Below, piece after piece: positions 62,078 through 64,000 of a stretch of 64,000 nucleotides of DNA. The position numbers were made by a program, and so were the translations under genes. Position 1 is the stretch's first letter. Each line of letters opens with the position of its first letter. This stretch comes from Pseudopedobacter beijingensis (GTDB taxonomy: Bacteria; Bacteroidota; Bacteroidia; Sphingobacteriales; Sphingobacteriaceae). The DNA lies in NCBI RefSeq assembly GCF_042678145.1, contig NZ_JBHUDG010000003.1, positions 1-64,000 of the forward strand. Direction: 5' to 3'. A model generated the notes under the pieces. That model searched no databases. It saw only the letters and a list, made by a program, of their open reading frames with translations, and was not told where the DNA came from.

Positions 62078-64000
62078 TTAGAACTGAAAATTTACACCTA
62101 GAGTAAATGTTCTCGGACGCGGATACAGGGTATAATCTATACCTGTGAAATTCTCGGGATCAACTCCTTTGTATTTAGAAATAACGAATACATTCTGACA
62201 ATTGGCTGCTACAGAAAGGTTACTGTTTATTCCTTTAATAAGGCTACCAAAAGCATAGGAAACCCCTAAGTTGTCCATCTTTAAGAAAGATGCATTTTTC
62301 ACATAATAATCGCTATTGTATTGATTTACTGTGAAATTGGTATTATACACATCTGTACCTGCGTTGTTTATATTTCCACTTGGGCTAATAATATTTCTCT
62401 TTGTACCTAAGTTTGATCCAATGTTATCGTATATATAATTTCCAATATTAGCTCTTAACACTGTAGTAAATGTTAGCTTATTTACAGTTAATGAGGTATT
62501 AAATCCTAAAATACATTTAGGAACGGGCGACTTGTACAAATACATATCATTGGTATTAATAATACCGTCACCATTTAAATCTTCATACAGTCCTTCTAAA
62601 GGCTTTCCGTTAGTATCATAAACTTGCTTATAAACATAAAAAGCGAAAGGAGAATAACCTACAGAGTGGTACTGAATGCTGTTACCCGTTCCTCCGGTAG
62701 CATTTCTCGCCGATTGTGGTACCGTATTATCACCTACCAAACTCAAATTAGTTACTTTATTATCGTTATATGCTCCATTTACTCCTACATTCCAAGTAAG
62801 GTTGTTTTTCTTTATGGCTTCGAAATTAAGATTAACTTCAATTCCTTTGTTTTCCATATTGCCCACATTGGTCAATATCTGATTGTTAAAATTGGTACCA
62901 ACAGGAATTTCTACAACAGCAAGCAGGTCTTTTGTCTTTTTAATATAAGCATCAATACTTCCTGTTATCCTATTGTCTAGAAAGCCATAGTCTATTCCCG
63001 CGTTATATGTTTGTGTTGTTTCCCATTTTAACTCTGCATCGTAAGAAATAGGTGTATAAGTCTGGTAAAATGTATCCCCAATTTGATACTGGCTTTCCCC
63101 GGTTGTTAAATAATAGTTTGGTATATAGGAATAATTTGCAATTCCATCTTTATTTCCGGTTTCGCCATAGCTCAGTCTCAATTTCAAGTCAGAAATTGAA
63201 GATTGTCCTTGTAAGAATCCTTCCTGATTTATTCTCCAGGTAAATGCCGCTGACGGGAAATACCCCCAACGACTGTCTTCACTAAACTTTGATGAACCAT
63301 CAGCTCTTAATGTACCTGAAACAATGTACTTATTACTTAGTGTATAAATTAAACGTCCATAATAAGACAACAACCTATTTTGAGGTACATCAAAATCAAA
63401 ATTAGGCGTACTTAATATACCTCCTAAAGCATTAAAAGATTTGTAATTATAAAAAGTTGACTTATTATCATAATATCCATACCCAACAACTGCGTTAATA
63501 TTGCTGTTTATTTCTTTAATGTCTTTAGTATAATTCAAATAGCCTTCTACAAAATAATTATCTAATTTATTACCGTAATCCTGATAAAAGCCTCTGGTTG
63601 AATAGTTAGATGCAGCATGCTCTGATATTTTTGTATATCCTTTCCCTTTTGCAACATCATAGCCAAAATTAAAGTTCACATGTAACTCTGGCAGAAAGTG
63701 AAGACTATAATCTAACTGAAGATTTCCGAAACTTCTTTGAGTTTTACCTATGTTTTCTCTTTGCTCTAATAATCCTAATGGGTTTCTTGGTGTATTAGGA
63801 TTGGGGACATTTCCGGATAACCATTCAAAATAATCCCCGAAACCGTTCCCGATACTTAATACAGGCTGTGTAGGGTCGAAAGAAATAGCAGCCCCCATAG
63901 CACCATGATCTCCAAAATGTGATTTGCTTAAAGAGCCTTTAACATTTAAATCTATTTTTAAATGTTGATCAAAAAGTTTGGGTGACAAATTCAAACCAGC
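62078..64000 (-). CDS. SusC/RagA-family TonB-dependent receptor (N-terminus beyond window)
   Basis: This is the C-terminal 640 residues of an outer-membrane TonB-dependent transporter. The frame is open to the window edge, so the plug and signal peptide lie to the right. Typical SusC barrel strands and motifs are present: SGTLRADGSSKFSEDSRWGYFPS, ISDLKLRLSYGETGNKDG, LKWETTQTYNAGIDYGFLDN, a YLYKSPVPKC segment and the C-terminal RPRTFTLGVNFQF ending in Phe. With SusD it imports malto-oligosaccharides in a TonB-driven process. It heads the visible polysaccharide operon. Confidence 0.93.
   Translation of the reverse strand, partial: AGLNLSPKLFDQHLKIDLNVKGSLSKSHFGDHGAMGAAISFDPTQPVLSIGNGFGDYFEWLSGNVPNPNTPRNPLGLLEQRENIGKTQRSFGNLQLDYSLHFLPELHVNFNFGYDVAKGKGYTKISEHAASNYSTRGFYQDYGNKLDNYFVEGYLNYTKDIKEINSNINAVVGYGYYDNKSTFYNYKSFNALGGILSTPNFDFDVPQNRLLSYYGRLIYTLSNKYIVSGTLRADGSSKFSEDSRWGYFPSAAFTWRINQEGFLQGQSSISDLKLRLSYGETGNKDGIANYSYIPNYYLTTGESQYQIGDTFYQTYTPISYDAELKWETTQTYNAGIDYGFLDNRITGSIDAYIKKTKDLLAVVEIPVGTNFNNQILTNVGNMENKGIEVNLNFEAIKKNNLTWNVGVNGAYNDNKVTNLSLVGDNTVPQSARNATGGTGNSIQYHSVGYSPFAFYVYKQVYDTNGKPLEGLYEDLNGDGIINTNDMYLYKSPVPKCILGFNTSLTVNKLTFTTVLRANIGNYIYDNIGSNLGTKRNIISPSGNINNAGTDVYNTNFTVNQYNSDYYVKNASFLKMDNLGVSYAFGSLIKGINSNLSVAANCQNVFVISKYKGVDPENFTGIDYTLYPRPRTFTLGVNFQF

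Overview
The window comes from the chromosome of a Bacteroidota bacterium, most likely Sphingobacteriaceae (Pedobacter or Sphingobacterium type). The evidence is AT-rich DNA, promoters of the TTTG-N20-TAnnTTTG type without clear Shine-Dalgarno sites, a SusC/SusD glycan uptake locus, DUF5686 and DUF4230 proteins, membrane-anchored AraC regulators, and a type IX secretion (Por) sorting tail. The species is inferred from gene families only. No rRNA, tRNA, CRISPR array or intact transposase was found.

Layout. 1-4900: the 5' part of a giant secreted lectin/DUF11-type repeat protein on the minus strand, then two tandem membrane-bound AraC regulators. 5200-7500: a translationally coupled ABC exporter-like operon with a His-rich permease loop and a CxxC periplasmic protein. 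7850-11480: small secreted protein, sigma-54 response regulator, alpha/beta hydrolase and nuclease lipoprotein. 11540-16690: a tight minus-strand operon combining an SPFH-GYF protein, a PH/TerB-like/zinc-ribbon membrane protein, a GIY-YIG nuclease and small secreted proteins. This is the best candidate for an undescribed system. 16690-19050: a gene-poor patch with a long nested palindrome, a decayed HigA antitoxin and iterated ATAGAGG motifs. 19100-30570: acetyltransferase, aspartate dehydrogenase, a divergent 2-hydroxyacid dehydrogenase, a hybrid histidine kinase, a DUF5686 protein, and a heavy-metal P-type ATPase with its Fur-family regulator and candidate operators.

30670-35590: a SAM-I riboswitch ahead of metH-metF, so methionine synthesis should be shut off by S-adenosylmethionine. 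35820-39000: fermentative D-lactate dehydrogenase, DUF3050 and DUF1080 proteins. 39250-44580: thrA-thrB-thrC with a complete attenuator that does not appear as a called gene. It has a consensus promoter, an 18-codon Thr/Ile-rich leader peptide, an antiterminator pairing and an intrinsic terminator. 44700-47020: an ORF6N gene carrying a perfect 14-bp hairpin, a frameshifted YafQ-type toxin remnant, rsgA and dtd.

47090-64000: an alpha-glucan (starch/maltose) utilisation locus read leftwards. SusC (truncated by the window edge), SusD and a SusE-like lipoprotein capture oligosaccharides. Three GH13 enzymes hydrolyse them, an MFS permease imports maltose-like sugars, and a GH65 phosphorylase plus beta-phosphoglucomutase would turn maltose into glucose and glucose-6-phosphate. 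A T9SS-secreted protein with SusE/F-like domains follows after a terminator.
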